Positions 44,533 through 54,028 of a stretch of 64,000 nucleotides of DNA are shown here, piece by piece. The DNA comes from Desulfobulbaceae bacterium (GTDB lineage Bacteria; Desulfobacterota; Desulfobulbia; Desulfobulbales; Desulfobulbaceae): the NCBI GenBank assembly GCA_023544645.1, contig JAMJFO010000001.1, positions 62,001 through 126,000 on the forward strand, written 5' to 3'. The notes under the pieces were generated by a model. It did not search any database. It was not told the DNA's origin and saw nothing but the letters and a program-made list of their open reading frames with translations. Each line of letters opens with the position of its first letter. Positions within the stretch are counted from its first letter, which is position 1. Both the position numbers and the translations under genes were made by a program.

Positions 44533-45420
44533 CTGAACGGGGCAAGTTTCAACGAGCTGGATTTTTATCTGCAGCAGCGGCGTGATGACCGGCAGTGGCT
44601 GCAGCCGGTTATCCTTGCGTTGGTGGTCCATGTTATCACCTTTACGCTGTCGGCGACCCTGCCGGAAATACTGGACCGGAAGCCGCTCCTTGACCAGGTG
44701 GTGACCGTCAATCTGGTATCGCTGCCCGAGCCCGCCGGTCTTCCGCAGCAGAAAGCGCCGCCGCCGCCGGCTGAAGTCACAAAGCCGGAACCGGTCGTTG
44801 AACCGGAAGCAGCGGTCAAGATTCCCGTTGAACCCCAGGCGGTCCCGCCGCCGGCGGAACCGGTTATACCGGTTTCCCTGAAGCCGATCAAGCGAAAGGT
44901 CCAGAAGGCTGATCCCAAGAAAATCGCCGAAGATGAAGCACGGCGAAAGCGTGAACTGGAACGGCAGAAAGCCCTGGCCCGGGTAAGACAGGAAGAGAAA
45001 ATAGCCAGGGATGCGGCCCAGGATGCCAGGGCCGCCCTGGCCGAAATGCTCCGCCGCCAGGGTATTCAACAGTCAGCCCCTGCTTCCGGGCGAAGGTCGT
45101 CGGGCGACGCAAGGGTCAACTCAATCGTTGAGCAGAACTATTACGCGGCGCTTTACGACAGGGTGCAGCAGTTCTGGGTTCTGCCGGAAATGCGGCAGTG
45201 GAATCCTTCATTGGAAACCATTGTGGTGGCAACTATCCGGAGAGATGGGTCTATTGCCAAGACAGTGGTCGAGAAAAAATCCACGGACCCGTTTTTTGAT
45301 CAGCTTGCCATGAAAACTTTGCAGAAGGCGGTCCCTCTGCCCGGTTTTCCAAAACTCATGACCCAGAACTCGATTGAGATAGGTCTCCGGTTCCGGCCGG
45401 GCGAACTGCTGTCCATGTAG
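44533..45420 (+). CDS. tolA: TolA/TonB-family energy transducer
   Basis: About 295 residues if translation starts at CTG 44533, which has AGGGGGTG seven bases upstream; the first ATG/GTG/TTG in frame is the TTG at 44620, which would cut into the membrane helix. The N-terminus (NELDFYLQQRRDDRQWLQ) precedes one membrane helix (about 30-50), then a Pro-rich and Lys/Arg-rich periplasmic stalk (about 70-190) and a TonB C-terminal domain (YYAALYDRVQQFWVLPEMR to the end). It links the inner membrane motor to TolB. Confidence 0.87.
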   Translation: MNGASFNELDFYLQQRRDDRQWLQPVILALVVHVITFTLSATLPEILDRKPLLDQVVTVNLVSLPEPAGLPQQKAPPPPAEVTKPEPVVEPEAAVKIPVEPQAVPPPAEPVIPVSLKPIKRKVQKADPKKIAEDEARRKRELERQKALARVRQEEKIARDAAQDARAALAEMLRRQGIQQSAPASGRRSSGDARVNSIVEQNYYAALYDRVQQFWVLPEMRQWNPSLETIVVATIRRDGSIAKTVVEKKSTDPFFDQLAMKTLQKAVPLPGFPKLMTQNSIEIGLRFRPGELLSM

Positions 45421-45454
45421 GGCCTGTCTGCTTCGAGGAAAGTAGTCCGCCGAC

Positions 45455-45469
45455 GTATCAGTCTGATAC
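45455..45469. promoter_or_regulatory. Inverted repeat between tolA and tolB
   Basis: GTATCAG-T-CTGATAC, a perfect 7-bp inverted repeat with a 1-bp spacer, in the 131-bp gap between tolA and tolB. It may be an operator for a separate tolB promoter or a weak hairpin. Confidence 0.35.
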
Positions 45470-45551
45470 AGGGTGATATGCATGGCGTTCGTTGAAATTT
45501 CCCGGTTTTTATGAGCGCATAACGTTTAACGTCTAATCAATAATCTGGACT

Positions 45552-46865
45552 ATGATTTGTATAAAAAGAACAACCGAAATGAAATATCTATTCGCTCTTC
45601 TCTTCTGCCTGCTGGTATTTCTTCTGGGCAGCTTCTCTCCGGCCGCGGCTGAAAGGGTCTATCTTGATATCACGGCCCAGGATATGCGCAAGGTTGTGGT
45701 GGCGGTGCCCTGGTTTACCGGGGCATCCGGGGCGGCGGATCAAGACCGGGCCCGGGCCATGGCGGAGCTCCTGGCCAGGGGGCTGGAATTTCACGGATTT
45801 ATCGAGATCCTTGATTCCCAGCGTTATGGGGGGAGGAGTGATGCCGACTGGAAAACGCTCGGCGCTGATTATGTCGTCCTGGGCAGGTATGAAATCCAGG
45901 ACTCGGGATTGATAGTCGAAGGGCGTCTGCTTGATGTCGGTGCGGACCGGATGCTGGCCGGCCGCCGTTATCGGGGAGATGTGAGCCAGCAGGAGGACAT
46001 GGTCCTCAGGCTCTGTGACCACCTGGTCGAGGAGTTTACCGGTGAGGAGGGAATCAGCAGGTCCAGGTTAGCTTTTGTGTCCGATGCCAGCGGCAAAAAA
46101 GAGGTATATGTAGCCAGCGTGCTGGGCATGAATATGCGCCAGGTCACCCGGCACAAGCACCTGGCGGTGTCGCCGCGTTTTTCACCGGATGGAATCTATC
46201 TGGCCTATTCTTCCTATCACAGCGGAAATCAGAATCTGTATCTGACCGATCTGCGGCAGAACCAGGTGACCCGGGCGATATCCCGGCGCAAAGGCATGAA
46301 TCTTGCCCCGGCCTGGTCGCCCGACGGCAGGTCAATGATCGTAACCCTCAGCAAAGATGGGAGTCCCGACCTGTACAGGATCGACCGGGAGGGTAAAGTT
46401 CTCGAGCGCCTTACCCAGGGGGCCGGAATCAATGTTTCAGCATCATGGTCTCCCGACGGCAAGTCCATTGTTTTTGTATCGGATCGCAGTGGAAGGCCCC
46501 AGTTATATATTATGAACGTCAAATCAAAACAGGTCCGACGCCTTACCTTTGAGGGCAGCGAAAACAGTGAGCCGGCCTGGTCGCCCAAAGGTGATTTGAT
46601 TGCCTTTACCGGGCAGCGGGGCGGGGGCTACCAGATATTCGTCATCAATCCCGATGATCCTCTTTCGGCCAGGCAGGTGTCTTCCGGGTGGGGGGAGTTC
46701 GAGTCGCCCACCTGGTCTCCGGATGGAAAACAGATCGCCTTTTCACGCAGAAGGGACGGCAAACAACAGATATGTGTCATGCAGAAAGACGGCAGAGACA
46801 TCCGGGTTCTTTTTGATATACCGGGCAACCAGACATATCCCCAATGGACGGTTCCCATGGATTAA
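45552..46865 (+). CDS. tolB: Tol-Pal system beta-propeller protein TolB
   Basis: 437 residues. A signal peptide (MKYLFALLFCLLVFLLGSFS from Met10) leads to an N-terminal alpha/beta domain (about 35-165) and a six-bladed propeller with repeated ASWSPDGKSIVF / PTWSPDGKQIAF motifs. It is periplasmic and bridges TolA and Pal. The ATG at 45579 is an equally possible start. Confidence 0.95.
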   Translation: MICIKRTTEMKYLFALLFCLLVFLLGSFSPAAAERVYLDITAQDMRKVVVAVPWFTGASGAADQDRARAMAELLARGLEFHGFIEILDSQRYGGRSDADWKTLGADYVVLGRYEIQDSGLIVEGRLLDVGADRMLAGRRYRGDVSQQEDMVLRLCDHLVEEFTGEEGISRSRLAFVSDASGKKEVYVASVLGMNMRQVTRHKHLAVSPRFSPDGIYLAYSSYHSGNQNLYLTDLRQNQVTRAISRRKGMNLAPAWSPDGRSMIVTLSKDGSPDLYRIDREGKVLERLTQGAGINVSASWSPDGKSIVFVSDRSGRPQLYIMNVKSKQVRRLTFEGSENSEPAWSPKGDLIAFTGQRGGGYQIFVINPDDPLSARQVSSGWGEFESPTWSPDGKQIAFSRRRDGKQQICVMQKDGRDIRVLFDIPGNQTYPQWTVPMD

Positions 46866-46963
46866 CGGCCTTTTCCGGAGCCGGATGTGATATGTATATT
46901 GATTAATAATATTTTGGTGTTATCCTGATAAAACAATGTAAAAGACCAGTGAGAGGAATGCGA

Positions 46964-47959
46964 ATGAAACGGGTAATAAATCTGGCTGTCGCGGGTTGTG
47001 CAGTTCTGCTTCTCTGCCAATGCGCGACCAGGGATGAGGTTCGGGAGTTGAATTACCGCATTCGGGCGGTGAACCAGAAGGTTGATGATGTCCGCAGCTC
47101 AACTGTTGACCAGATGCAGAAAAAACAGGCCAGTTCCGTCAGCCGTATCGACGTGATGCAGGAGGAAATAACCCAGCTGCAGGCCAAACTGGAAGAAAAC
47201 GCCCATCAGGAGATTCTTTTTCGCGAACAGGCCAAGGAAAGCGCTGTCGGTATGCAGGCCATGCTGGAAAGCATGAAGGCTGAGAATGACAGCCGGATAA
47301 AAATGCTCGAAGACAGGATAGGTCAGCTGGAGAGGAATCTCAACAAGATGAGTGACGCCCGCATCCGCGAGGCGGAAGAGCGCGCCCGGGCGGCAGCCAG
47401 AAGAGCTGAGGAGGCCAGGAGGAGAACGGTGGTTGCTGCGGAAGCCTCCGGCGGCATCGTCAAGGTGGTGCCGGAAAACCGTAAGGTAAAGCTTGATGAC
47501 AGCAAGAGGGTGGAAGCGGCGGTGACTGTTCCTGACCAGCCTGTTACCGTCGAGCAGCCGTCTATTGCCGCGCCGGTTGAAAAGGAGGTCGGCGGGGATC
47601 TGTTTAACCAGGCCATGAGCCTGTATAAGGATAACAAGTATACCGAGGCATACAAGCTCTTTGAGCAGGTGCTTTCGCAGAACCCCAGGGGCGACGAAGC
47701 CGCGGAAACCCTGTTTTTCATGGGGGAAAGCCTGTTCGCCCGCGGCGAATATGATCTGGCTATTCTCGACTACCAGAAGGTTATTTCCAATCATGGTCAG
47801 CATCGGCGGACGCCGACGGCCCTGCTCAAACAGGGAATGTCTTTCGAAAAGCTGACGGATCTTGAAACAGCCAAGATTATCTATAAGAAGCTGATCGCGG
47901 AATATCCTGACAGCGCCGAAGCAGATTCTGCCCAGCAGCAGTTGACAACGCTGCAGTAG
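46964..47959 (+). CDS. cpoB: Cell division coordinator CpoB/YbgF-like lipoprotein
   Basis: 331 residues from the ATG at 46964 (GAGAGG upstream). The N-terminus ends in LLLCQCATRDEV, so lipidation at the second Cys is plausible. A long coiled coil (about 20-155) is followed by a linker and three C-terminal TPRs (AMSLYKDNKYTEAYKLFEQV onwards). CpoB couples peptidoglycan synthesis with Tol constriction. The usual pal gene between tolB and cpoB is absent here. Confidence 0.88.
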   Translation: MKRVINLAVAGCAVLLLCQCATRDEVRELNYRIRAVNQKVDDVRSSTVDQMQKKQASSVSRIDVMQEEITQLQAKLEENAHQEILFREQAKESAVGMQAMLESMKAENDSRIKMLEDRIGQLERNLNKMSDARIREAEERARAAARRAEEARRRTVVAAEASGGIVKVVPENRKVKLDDSKRVEAAVTVPDQPVTVEQPSIAAPVEKEVGGDLFNQAMSLYKDNKYTEAYKLFEQVLSQNPRGDEAAETLFFMGESLFARGEYDLAILDYQKVISNHGQHRRTPTALLKQGMSFEKLTDLETAKIIYKKLIAEYPDSAEADSAQQQLTTLQ

Positions 47960-47975
47960 GCGTGCCTGGCGTCAG

Positions 47976-48740
47976 GTGTCGAAACAAAGACTTGATATCC
48001 TGCTGGTGGAGAGCGGACTGGTCGAGAGCATTGAGTCCGCCAGAGCCCTTGTCGGGGCCGGTCGGATTCTGGTGGACGGACATCTTGCCGACAAGGCGGG
48101 TATGCAGTTCAGGTCCGGCTGCACGGTCGAAATCAAGGAAAGACAGCGCTACGTCAGCCGGGGCGGCCGGAAGCTTGAAGCGGGGCTGCAATATTTCGGG
48201 ATAAATCCGCGCGGGATGATCTGTGCGGATATCGGCTGCTCCACCGGGGGCTTTACCGATTGTCTCCTGCAGCACGGGGCGGCGAGGGTATACAGCGTTG
48301 ACGTCGGTTACGGCGTTCTTGACTGGAAACTGCGCCAGGATGACCGGGTTGTTGTGCTGGAGCGCAAGAACGCCCGTTATCTGACCAGGAAAGACATACC
48401 GGAACCGGTGCAGCTGGCAGTGATCGACGCTTCGTTCATTTCGCTGGAACTGCTGCTGGAACCGGTCAGCAGGTTGTTTGAAGGTGCTATTGCAATACTT
48501 GCCCTGGTCAAGCCGCAGTTTGAATTGCCGCGGGACAAGGTCACGTCCGGGGGAGTTATCAGGGAAAGCGCGTTGCACGAGGAAGCGCTGGAGAAAGTTC
48601 GAGCTTTTGTGCCTGCTGTTGGGCTTGAGTGCCGCGGTATTGTAGCCTCGCCCATCAGAGGGGCCAAGGGCAACCGGGAATTTCTGATGCATATTGTCAG
48701 CAAGGAAGAAAATAAAGGAACAACACTTGAAACAGAGTGA
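47976..48740 (+). CDS. tlyA: TlyA-family rRNA methyltransferase
   Basis: 254 residues with a GTG start. An S4 RNA-binding domain (about 1-60, RLDILLVESGLVESIESARA) precedes a FtsJ-like methyltransferase (ADIGCSTGGFTDCLL SAM motif, DVGYGVLDWKLR). TlyA methylates rRNA 2'-O positions (C1409 of 16S and sometimes C1920 of 23S). It is 16 bp after cpoB. Confidence 0.95.
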   Translation: MSKQRLDILLVESGLVESIESARALVGAGRILVDGHLADKAGMQFRSGCTVEIKERQRYVSRGGRKLEAGLQYFGINPRGMICADIGCSTGGFTDCLLQHGAARVYSVDVGYGVLDWKLRQDDRVVVLERKNARYLTRKDIPEPVQLAVIDASFISLELLLEPVSRLFEGAIAILALVKPQFELPRDKVTSGGVIRESALHEEALEKVRAFVPAVGLECRGIVASPIRGAKGNREFLMHIVSKEENKGTTLETE

Positions 48741-48760
48741 GTTTGAATAAGGAGAGTGTT

Positions 48761-49219
48761 ATGAGCAAACTGAACGGAACAAAGTTGTTGGCCAAGATGG
48801 CGCTGGGGGCTGCTTTCCTCCTGATGTCGGTGGCAGGAGTCCATGGCGCCGAATATGTCAGCGTGGCCAAGGACGGGGTGAATCTCCGCTCGGGACCGGA
48901 TACCAAATATAGCGTGCTGTACGAACTGCCCGAAGGATATCCCCTGAAGGTTATCTCCAGAAATGGACAATGGCTCAAGGTCAGTGATTTTGAAAACGAC
49001 CAGGGCTGGATATTTTCACCACTGGTTTCGACCAATACGCACGTGATCGTAACCGTTAATGAGGGCAATGTCCGTTCCGGTCCCGGCATTAATAACGAGA
49101 AAACAGGGGTGGTCGTTCGTGAGGTTCTTCTCAGGAAAGTCGGAGAACAGGGAGACTGGATACAGTTTGACCATCCCAAGCTGAAAGGCTGGATTCACCG
49201 CAAACTGGTCTGGCCCTGA
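48761..49219 (+). CDS. Periplasmic protein with two bacterial SH3 domains
   Basis: 152 residues from the ATG at 48761 (AAGGAGA upstream). Signal peptide to about residue 29, then two SH3b domains (SVAKDGVNLRSGPDTKYSVL and TVNEGNVRSGPGINNEKTGV). Such domains bind peptidoglycan. No catalytic domain is present. The 3' end overlaps the convergent helicase gene by 25 bp. Confidence 0.9.
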   Translation: MSKLNGTKLLAKMALGAAFLLMSVAGVHGAEYVSVAKDGVNLRSGPDTKYSVLYELPEGYPLKVISRNGQWLKVSDFENDQGWIFSPLVSTNTHVIVTVNEGNVRSGPGINNEKTGVVVREVLLRKVGEQGDWIQFDHPKLKGWIHRKLVWP

Positions 49220-52170
49220 CCAGTTTCTTTGGCTGCCGGGACTAATAAGGCAATAGTTTTCCCGAAATTCACCGGCAGCCGTACGATGTTCCCCGCCTTG
49301 TTGCGGAACAGCAGGTACTGCTGCCGGAGCCCGAAGAGAAAAAGGTCCCGGGTGATCTCCACATCTTTGCGGCAGTATTTTTCCAGCAGGTCCATTCGTC
49401 CCTGGGCAAACCATTTAAGAGCCAGCAGGCCGTTGCCGGTTTTCTTGATCCCCAGAGTGTGTTCCGCCAGCCGGTCCAGGCTCAGACGGTAGCCCAGCTG
49501 GCCGCTGATTTCTTCAAGGATGTCCAGAGAGGGCAACCGCCCGAGCCTGCGTGAGGTGTAGGCCGAGAGGACCCGGTTGTCAAAACGCTTGTTGTTGAAG
49601 CCGATGATCAGGTCCAGACTGAAAAGATGGTCAAGCAGCTTGTCGACCTGGTGTTCCGCAAAACTGAAAAAGCGGTCCTTCCCCCCATCATAGAGCACGG
49701 CAACGCTTATGCCCATGCGTTCAGCGCGGTGCCAGCCGCCGACGTCCTGGGCCGATCGCCTGGTCTCCACGTCAAAGACCCCGTAATTCTCGGGCAGGAT
49801 ATACGCCGGGTTTTGGTGCGGTTTCGCGTCCCGGTTCGGTTCTTCTTCCCTGACCGTTATAGATTTCCCGGGCCGGGTGGTTGCTCGGTCCCGCTCCGGC
49901 TGCAGCAGTCCGGCAAGTACCTTGATACAGGCCTGTTTGTCTATGGGCCGATTGCCTGATCCGCACTTGGGGGAATGCACGCAGGAAGGGCATCCGGTTT
50001 CGCAGGGGCAGTCGCGGACGGCCGCCAGAGTCTTGCGCATCAGTTCGTTGATCAGCGAAAATCCTTTCCGGGTCAGGCCGACTCCGCCGCTGTAGCCGTC
50101 GTAGATGAAGATGGCAGGCTTCTCCAATTCCTCATGCCAGGGATGGGAGATGCCGCCGATATCATTGCGGTCGCACAGTACCAGCAGGGGGAGCATGGCA
50201 ATCATGGCATGTTCCACCGCATGGATTCCTCCCATGAAATGCACGCGCTGCTTCTCTAAACGCTGCTTGAGCTCCGGTGGTATTTCCAGCCACAATCCTT
50301 CGGTTTCAAAGATCTGGGGCGGCAGATCCAGGGGATATCTGCCGATGACCTTCTGGGTCCCCAGCAGATGTTTGTGATACCCGGTAATGGTCTCGGTGAC
50401 CCGCAATTGTCCGAAATGTACCATTGCCGGACCAATCCGGCAGCTTTGCAGAGTCCGGAGTATCTCGGTGGTTTTGTCGGACAGGACCCTGGTGAAATAG
50501 TGGCCTTTGAAGGGAGTGATCAGAATCTCATGTCCTTCAAGATCAAGGCTTTCCACCAGCCAGCTCCGGGCCATGTGCAGGTATACCGCCCCTGTGTGGC
50601 ATTCCTTGAGCGCCCGGAATCCATCGATTACGCCGAGTATTTCACGGCTGCCCCGGCGTCTGATCTGGAAACGGCTGCCGCCGCCCCGCAGACTGACGTT
50701 GCGCTGGGGATATTTTCGGGCCGCAAACCATGTTGTGCCGTCAGCAGAACAGAGCAGGTCGCCCTGCCTGGTCAAGGCATCAAGGTGACGCCGGCAGATG
50801 TTTGCCGGGCACAGCTTGTCGTCGGCGGTAAGGGGAGCTTCCGCGGCCGCGCAGGTGAGATGCTGCCTGGCGATGGCAGGGTTGTCCGGATTGAGCACCA
50901 CTGCTTCCACGTCGCGGCTGAAAAAATCGTGGGGATGGCGCATGAAATGCTGGTCAAGGGCATCCTCGTGTCCGATGAGGGCCACCAGCGATTCCTCGTT
51001 GCCGCGGCCGACACGGCCGGCCCGCTGCCAGGTGGCCATTATCGAGCCGGGATAGCCGACCAGGATGCAGATGTCCAGATTGCCGATATCAATGCCCAGT
51101 TCTAGCGCTGAGGTGGATATGACACCGAGCAGGCTGCCGTCGGCGAGTTGCTGTTCGATCCGGCGGCGGTCCTCGGGCAGGAAGCCGGCCCGGTAGGATG
51201 CGATTTTTTCCTGTAGATTGCCGATCCTTCGCCCGGTCCACATGGTGATCAGCTCGGTCATTTTCCTGGACTGGGTGTAGACTATGGTCCGCAGGCCTCT
51301 CCTGACAGCGGCTTCCAGGAGCATGGTTGCGGCGTACGGGGCTGAATCCATGGGGTTGAACAGGATCATATTCCTCGGCGGCCTGGGGGCGCCGGAGCGG
51401 ATAATCGTCGTAACCGGTGAGCCGATGAGGTTGGATCCAAGCTCTTTCGGATTGCCCACCGTTGCCGATGACAGGATAAAGACCGGATCGGATCCGTACA
51501 GGCGGCAGATCCGTTTCAGCCGCCGGATTACCCAGGACATGTGCGAGCCGAAAACGCCGCGGTAGGTATGCACCTCGTCAATTACCACATGGGTCAGGTT
51601 GCTGAACAGGTTGCCCCAGAGGTCGTGGTACGGCAGCATGGCCAGATGCAGCATGTCCGGATTGGTGACCAGCACACCCGGCAGATTGTCCCGGATTTTT
51701 TTCCGCAGGTAGGAGGAGGTGTCTCCGTCATAGATGGCAGCGCCGGCCATCCCTCGGCTCTGAAAGTGTTCGGGGAGCAATGCGGCTATGGTTTCAATGG
51801 TCCGCACCTGGTCCTGGGCCAGCGCCTTAAGCGGAAAAAGATACAGCGCCCGGGCATGGGGACGGGAGATGATGGTATTGAAAACCGGCAGGTTATAGAT
51901 CAGCGACTTGCCGCTGGCGGTGGGGGTGGCCACGAGTATGTCTTCACCGGCGAGAATATGGCGGATGGCCTCGGCCTGATGCGAAAACAGGCTGTCAATG
52001 TCAAGTTTTTTCAGCAGGGTGAGAACCGGTCCGGCCAGGCCCTTCGGGGCAGGGGCGCATTTCTTCTCTGTCGGCGGGAAACGACGGCTGGCCACGACCT
52101 GGGGGCCGAAGCGTTCTGAACCGAGCAGGGCGGCAAGATATTCGGCAACCGGCTCAAGGTCGGAATTCAT
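49195..52170 (-). CDS. MrfA-like DEVH helicase fused to a MrfB-like DEDDy exonuclease
   Basis: 991 residues. Helicase part: Walker A ATPTASGKSLIYNLP (about 80), DEVH box VIDEVHTYRGVFG (about 200), motif VI QRAGRVGRGNEES (about 390) and a DUF1998 domain with the Cys cluster CPCETGCPSCVHSPKC (about 720). The C-terminal 200 residues are an RNase H-like 3'-5' exonuclease with VFDVETRR, IIGFNNKRFD and EKYCRKDVEITRD, which supply DEDDy acidic residues and Tyr. In Bacillus subtilis MrfA and MrfB are separate proteins of a mitomycin-lesion repair pathway; here they form one chain. It is convergent with the SH3b gene. Confidence 0.92.
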   Translation of the reverse strand: MNSDLEPVAEYLAALLGSERFGPQVVASRRFPPTEKKCAPAPKGLAGPVLTLLKKLDIDSLFSHQAEAIRHILAGEDILVATPTASGKSLIYNLPVFNTIISRPHARALYLFPLKALAQDQVRTIETIAALLPEHFQSRGMAGAAIYDGDTSSYLRKKIRDNLPGVLVTNPDMLHLAMLPYHDLWGNLFSNLTHVVIDEVHTYRGVFGSHMSWVIRRLKRICRLYGSDPVFILSSATVGNPKELGSNLIGSPVTTIIRSGAPRPPRNMILFNPMDSAPYAATMLLEAAVRRGLRTIVYTQSRKMTELITMWTGRRIGNLQEKIASYRAGFLPEDRRRIEQQLADGSLLGVISTSALELGIDIGNLDICILVGYPGSIMATWQRAGRVGRGNEESLVALIGHEDALDQHFMRHPHDFFSRDVEAVVLNPDNPAIARQHLTCAAAEAPLTADDKLCPANICRRHLDALTRQGDLLCSADGTTWFAARKYPQRNVSLRGGGSRFQIRRRGSREILGVIDGFRALKECHTGAVYLHMARSWLVESLDLEGHEILITPFKGHYFTRVLSDKTTEILRTLQSCRIGPAMVHFGQLRVTETITGYHKHLLGTQKVIGRYPLDLPPQIFETEGLWLEIPPELKQRLEKQRVHFMGGIHAVEHAMIAMLPLLVLCDRNDIGGISHPWHEELEKPAIFIYDGYSGGVGLTRKGFSLINELMRKTLAAVRDCPCETGCPSCVHSPKCGSGNRPIDKQACIKVLAGLLQPERDRATTRPGKSITVREEEPNRDAKPHQNPAYILPENYGVFDVETRRSAQDVGGWHRAERMGISVAVLYDGGKDRFFSFAEHQVDKLLDHLFSLDLIIGFNNKRFDNRVLSAYTSRRLGRLPSLDILEEISGQLGYRLSLDRLAEHTLGIKKTGNGLLALKWFAQGRMDLLEKYCRKDVEITRDLFLFGLRQQYLLFRNKAGNIVRLPVNFGKTIALLVPAAKETGQGQTSLR

Positions 52171-52336
52171 GTTGCAGCCAGCGTGAATTTCATGTTTATC
52201 ATTGGGAACATTTATTTTAGTATAAAAGGTTACTCACCTGGTTGTGATCAATTTCGGGATATGTCAGCACGATTGCCATGCGTTCTGTCTGCATGAAAAC
52301 CGTGCCGCTTATCCTCAATAACGGAAGCCGGAAAAA

Positions 52337-54019
52337 ATGATAACGATAGCTACCCTCGGACCAGAAAATTCACATGCCTGGCAGGCGGCAATGCGCTATG
52401 CCCCCAAGGCCAGAATCATTACCTGCCCGCACACCAGCGCCCTGATCGACGGGTTTTCGCGCGGTGATTTCCAGCTGGCAATAGTACCTATTTATAACAC
52501 CAGGGAAGGGGAGAATAAAGAGTATTTCAGACTGTTCGACAAGATCAGGTCCGGTTTCTGGATCGACAACATTGTTCTGCCCTCACATCTGTCACTCGGT
52601 GTTGCCCATGCCGGCGTGAAAAAGGAGGACCTGCGCCTGCTGGTCGGCAAAGGACCTGTCTTCCGCCAGTGCGAGGAGTACGTGGCCGAGACCTTTTCCG
52701 CTCTTCCGCGGCTCAGTGTGCAGGATATAGAACAGGCAATGCGGGAGATACGGGAAAATACCATTGCTGACCGCGGGATCATTGAAACCGAAGAGATGCT
52801 CAAGGCCAACGGCCTGCACATCCTGGAGCGTGAAGTCGCCCCGCACAACCGGACCCGCTACGCGGTGCTCGGTCCGGAGCTGGCGGTGGAAACAGGCTAT
52901 GATGCTACGGCTTTCATCACCAAACCCCTGGATGACCGGGTCGGCATCCTGGTGGATATACTCAACGAGTTTTCCCGCCGGGGAATAAATATCCTGGATC
53001 TGCGTTCAGAGAGCGACATCAAAACCCAGAAGCTGCAGATCTATATCGAGGCGGAAGGACATATCCAGGACAAGACTGTATCCGACGCCATAGAGCATGT
53101 TGAAAACCGGATTATCGGCCAGCCCGGCATGGTCAGGCTGCTGGGCAGTTTTCCCCGCATCGACATGCGGACCAAGTTCATCCGGTCCTTTGGTTTTATC
53201 GGTACCGGCGACATGAGCAAATGGTTTGCCGAGCGGTTGGAAAACGAGGGCTATCGCATCCTGATGACCGGCAGGTCAACGGAACTGCGGCCCGAGGAAA
53301 TGATACCGCAGGTCGATGTCGTGATCGTCTGTGTGCCCATCAGCGCAACCTCGGACACGGTGCGGAAGTATGGGGCGCTGATCGAAGCCGGCAAGGCCCT
53401 TGTTCTCCTGGCCGGGGAGTCCGAAAAAACTCTGGAAACGGCGCTGGAGGCGACCAATGAGGATGTAGAGGTGCTGCTGGTCCATAATCTGTGGGGGCCC
53501 CAGGCGGCCACCATGAAGGACAAGAATGCCATTGTTGTCCGTACTGCGCGCAGCGGCAGGTTGTGCAACGAGTTTGAGACATTTCTCTATAAGCACGGCG
53601 CGGATATTTACCAGGACTCGGCGGCCCGTCACGACCTGCTCATGGGAATAGGCCAGAAGCTGCCCACCATCATATCGGTGGCGCTGGCCATGACCCTGGA
53701 GGAGCACGGCATTACCAGCGATGACATTGCCAGTCACTGTACCCTGACCTCTTTGTATCCCATCCTGGCCATGGCCAGGGTTCATTCGCAGAATCCGCGC
53801 ACCTATGCCGAAATCCTGTCAACCAGCGGTGACAGCCGCCGGATCGTGCATGATTTTGCCAAAAACCTGCGGGAGGTCATCGGTCTGGCCGATGATGCCC
53901 GCATTCCTGATCTGTGCGGTCTTATCGACAGGAACTGCACTCATCTTACCGAAGAATTTCTGCAGGCCAGGATGCTCCAGGCCAAGGCGGTTGACGAGGT
54001 GCTGGGCAAAATGATTTGA
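52337..54019 (+). CDS. Fused prephenate dehydratase-ACT-prephenate dehydrogenase
   Basis: 560 residues. About 1-180 is a PDT-like domain (TIATLGPENSHAWQAAM, LAIVPIYNTREGENK, and HNRTRYAVLG where the catalytic TRF is TRY). About 190-275 is an ACT domain (DRVGILVDILNEFSRRGINI, with the ESRP-like LRSES). About 280-560 is a TyrA domain (FGFIGTGDMSKWFAERL NAD motif, NLWGPQA in place of the usual HPMFGP, and a helical dimer domain). It could route prephenate to both phenylpyruvate and 4-hydroxyphenylpyruvate. Key residues differ from the standard motifs, so activities need testing. Confidence 0.85.
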   Translation: MITIATLGPENSHAWQAAMRYAPKARIITCPHTSALIDGFSRGDFQLAIVPIYNTREGENKEYFRLFDKIRSGFWIDNIVLPSHLSLGVAHAGVKKEDLRLLVGKGPVFRQCEEYVAETFSALPRLSVQDIEQAMREIRENTIADRGIIETEEMLKANGLHILEREVAPHNRTRYAVLGPELAVETGYDATAFITKPLDDRVGILVDILNEFSRRGINILDLRSESDIKTQKLQIYIEAEGHIQDKTVSDAIEHVENRIIGQPGMVRLLGSFPRIDMRTKFIRSFGFIGTGDMSKWFAERLENEGYRILMTGRSTELRPEEMIPQVDVVIVCVPISATSDTVRKYGALIEAGKALVLLAGESEKTLETALEATNEDVEVLLVHNLWGPQAATMKDKNAIVVRTARSGRLCNEFETFLYKHGADIYQDSAARHDLLMGIGQKLPTIISVALAMTLEEHGITSDDIASHCTLTSLYPILAMARVHSQNPRTYAEILSTSGDSRRIVHDFAKNLREVIGLADDARIPDLCGLIDRNCTHLTEEFLQARMLQAKAVDEVLGKMI

Positions 54020-54028
54020 CCGGCGCGC

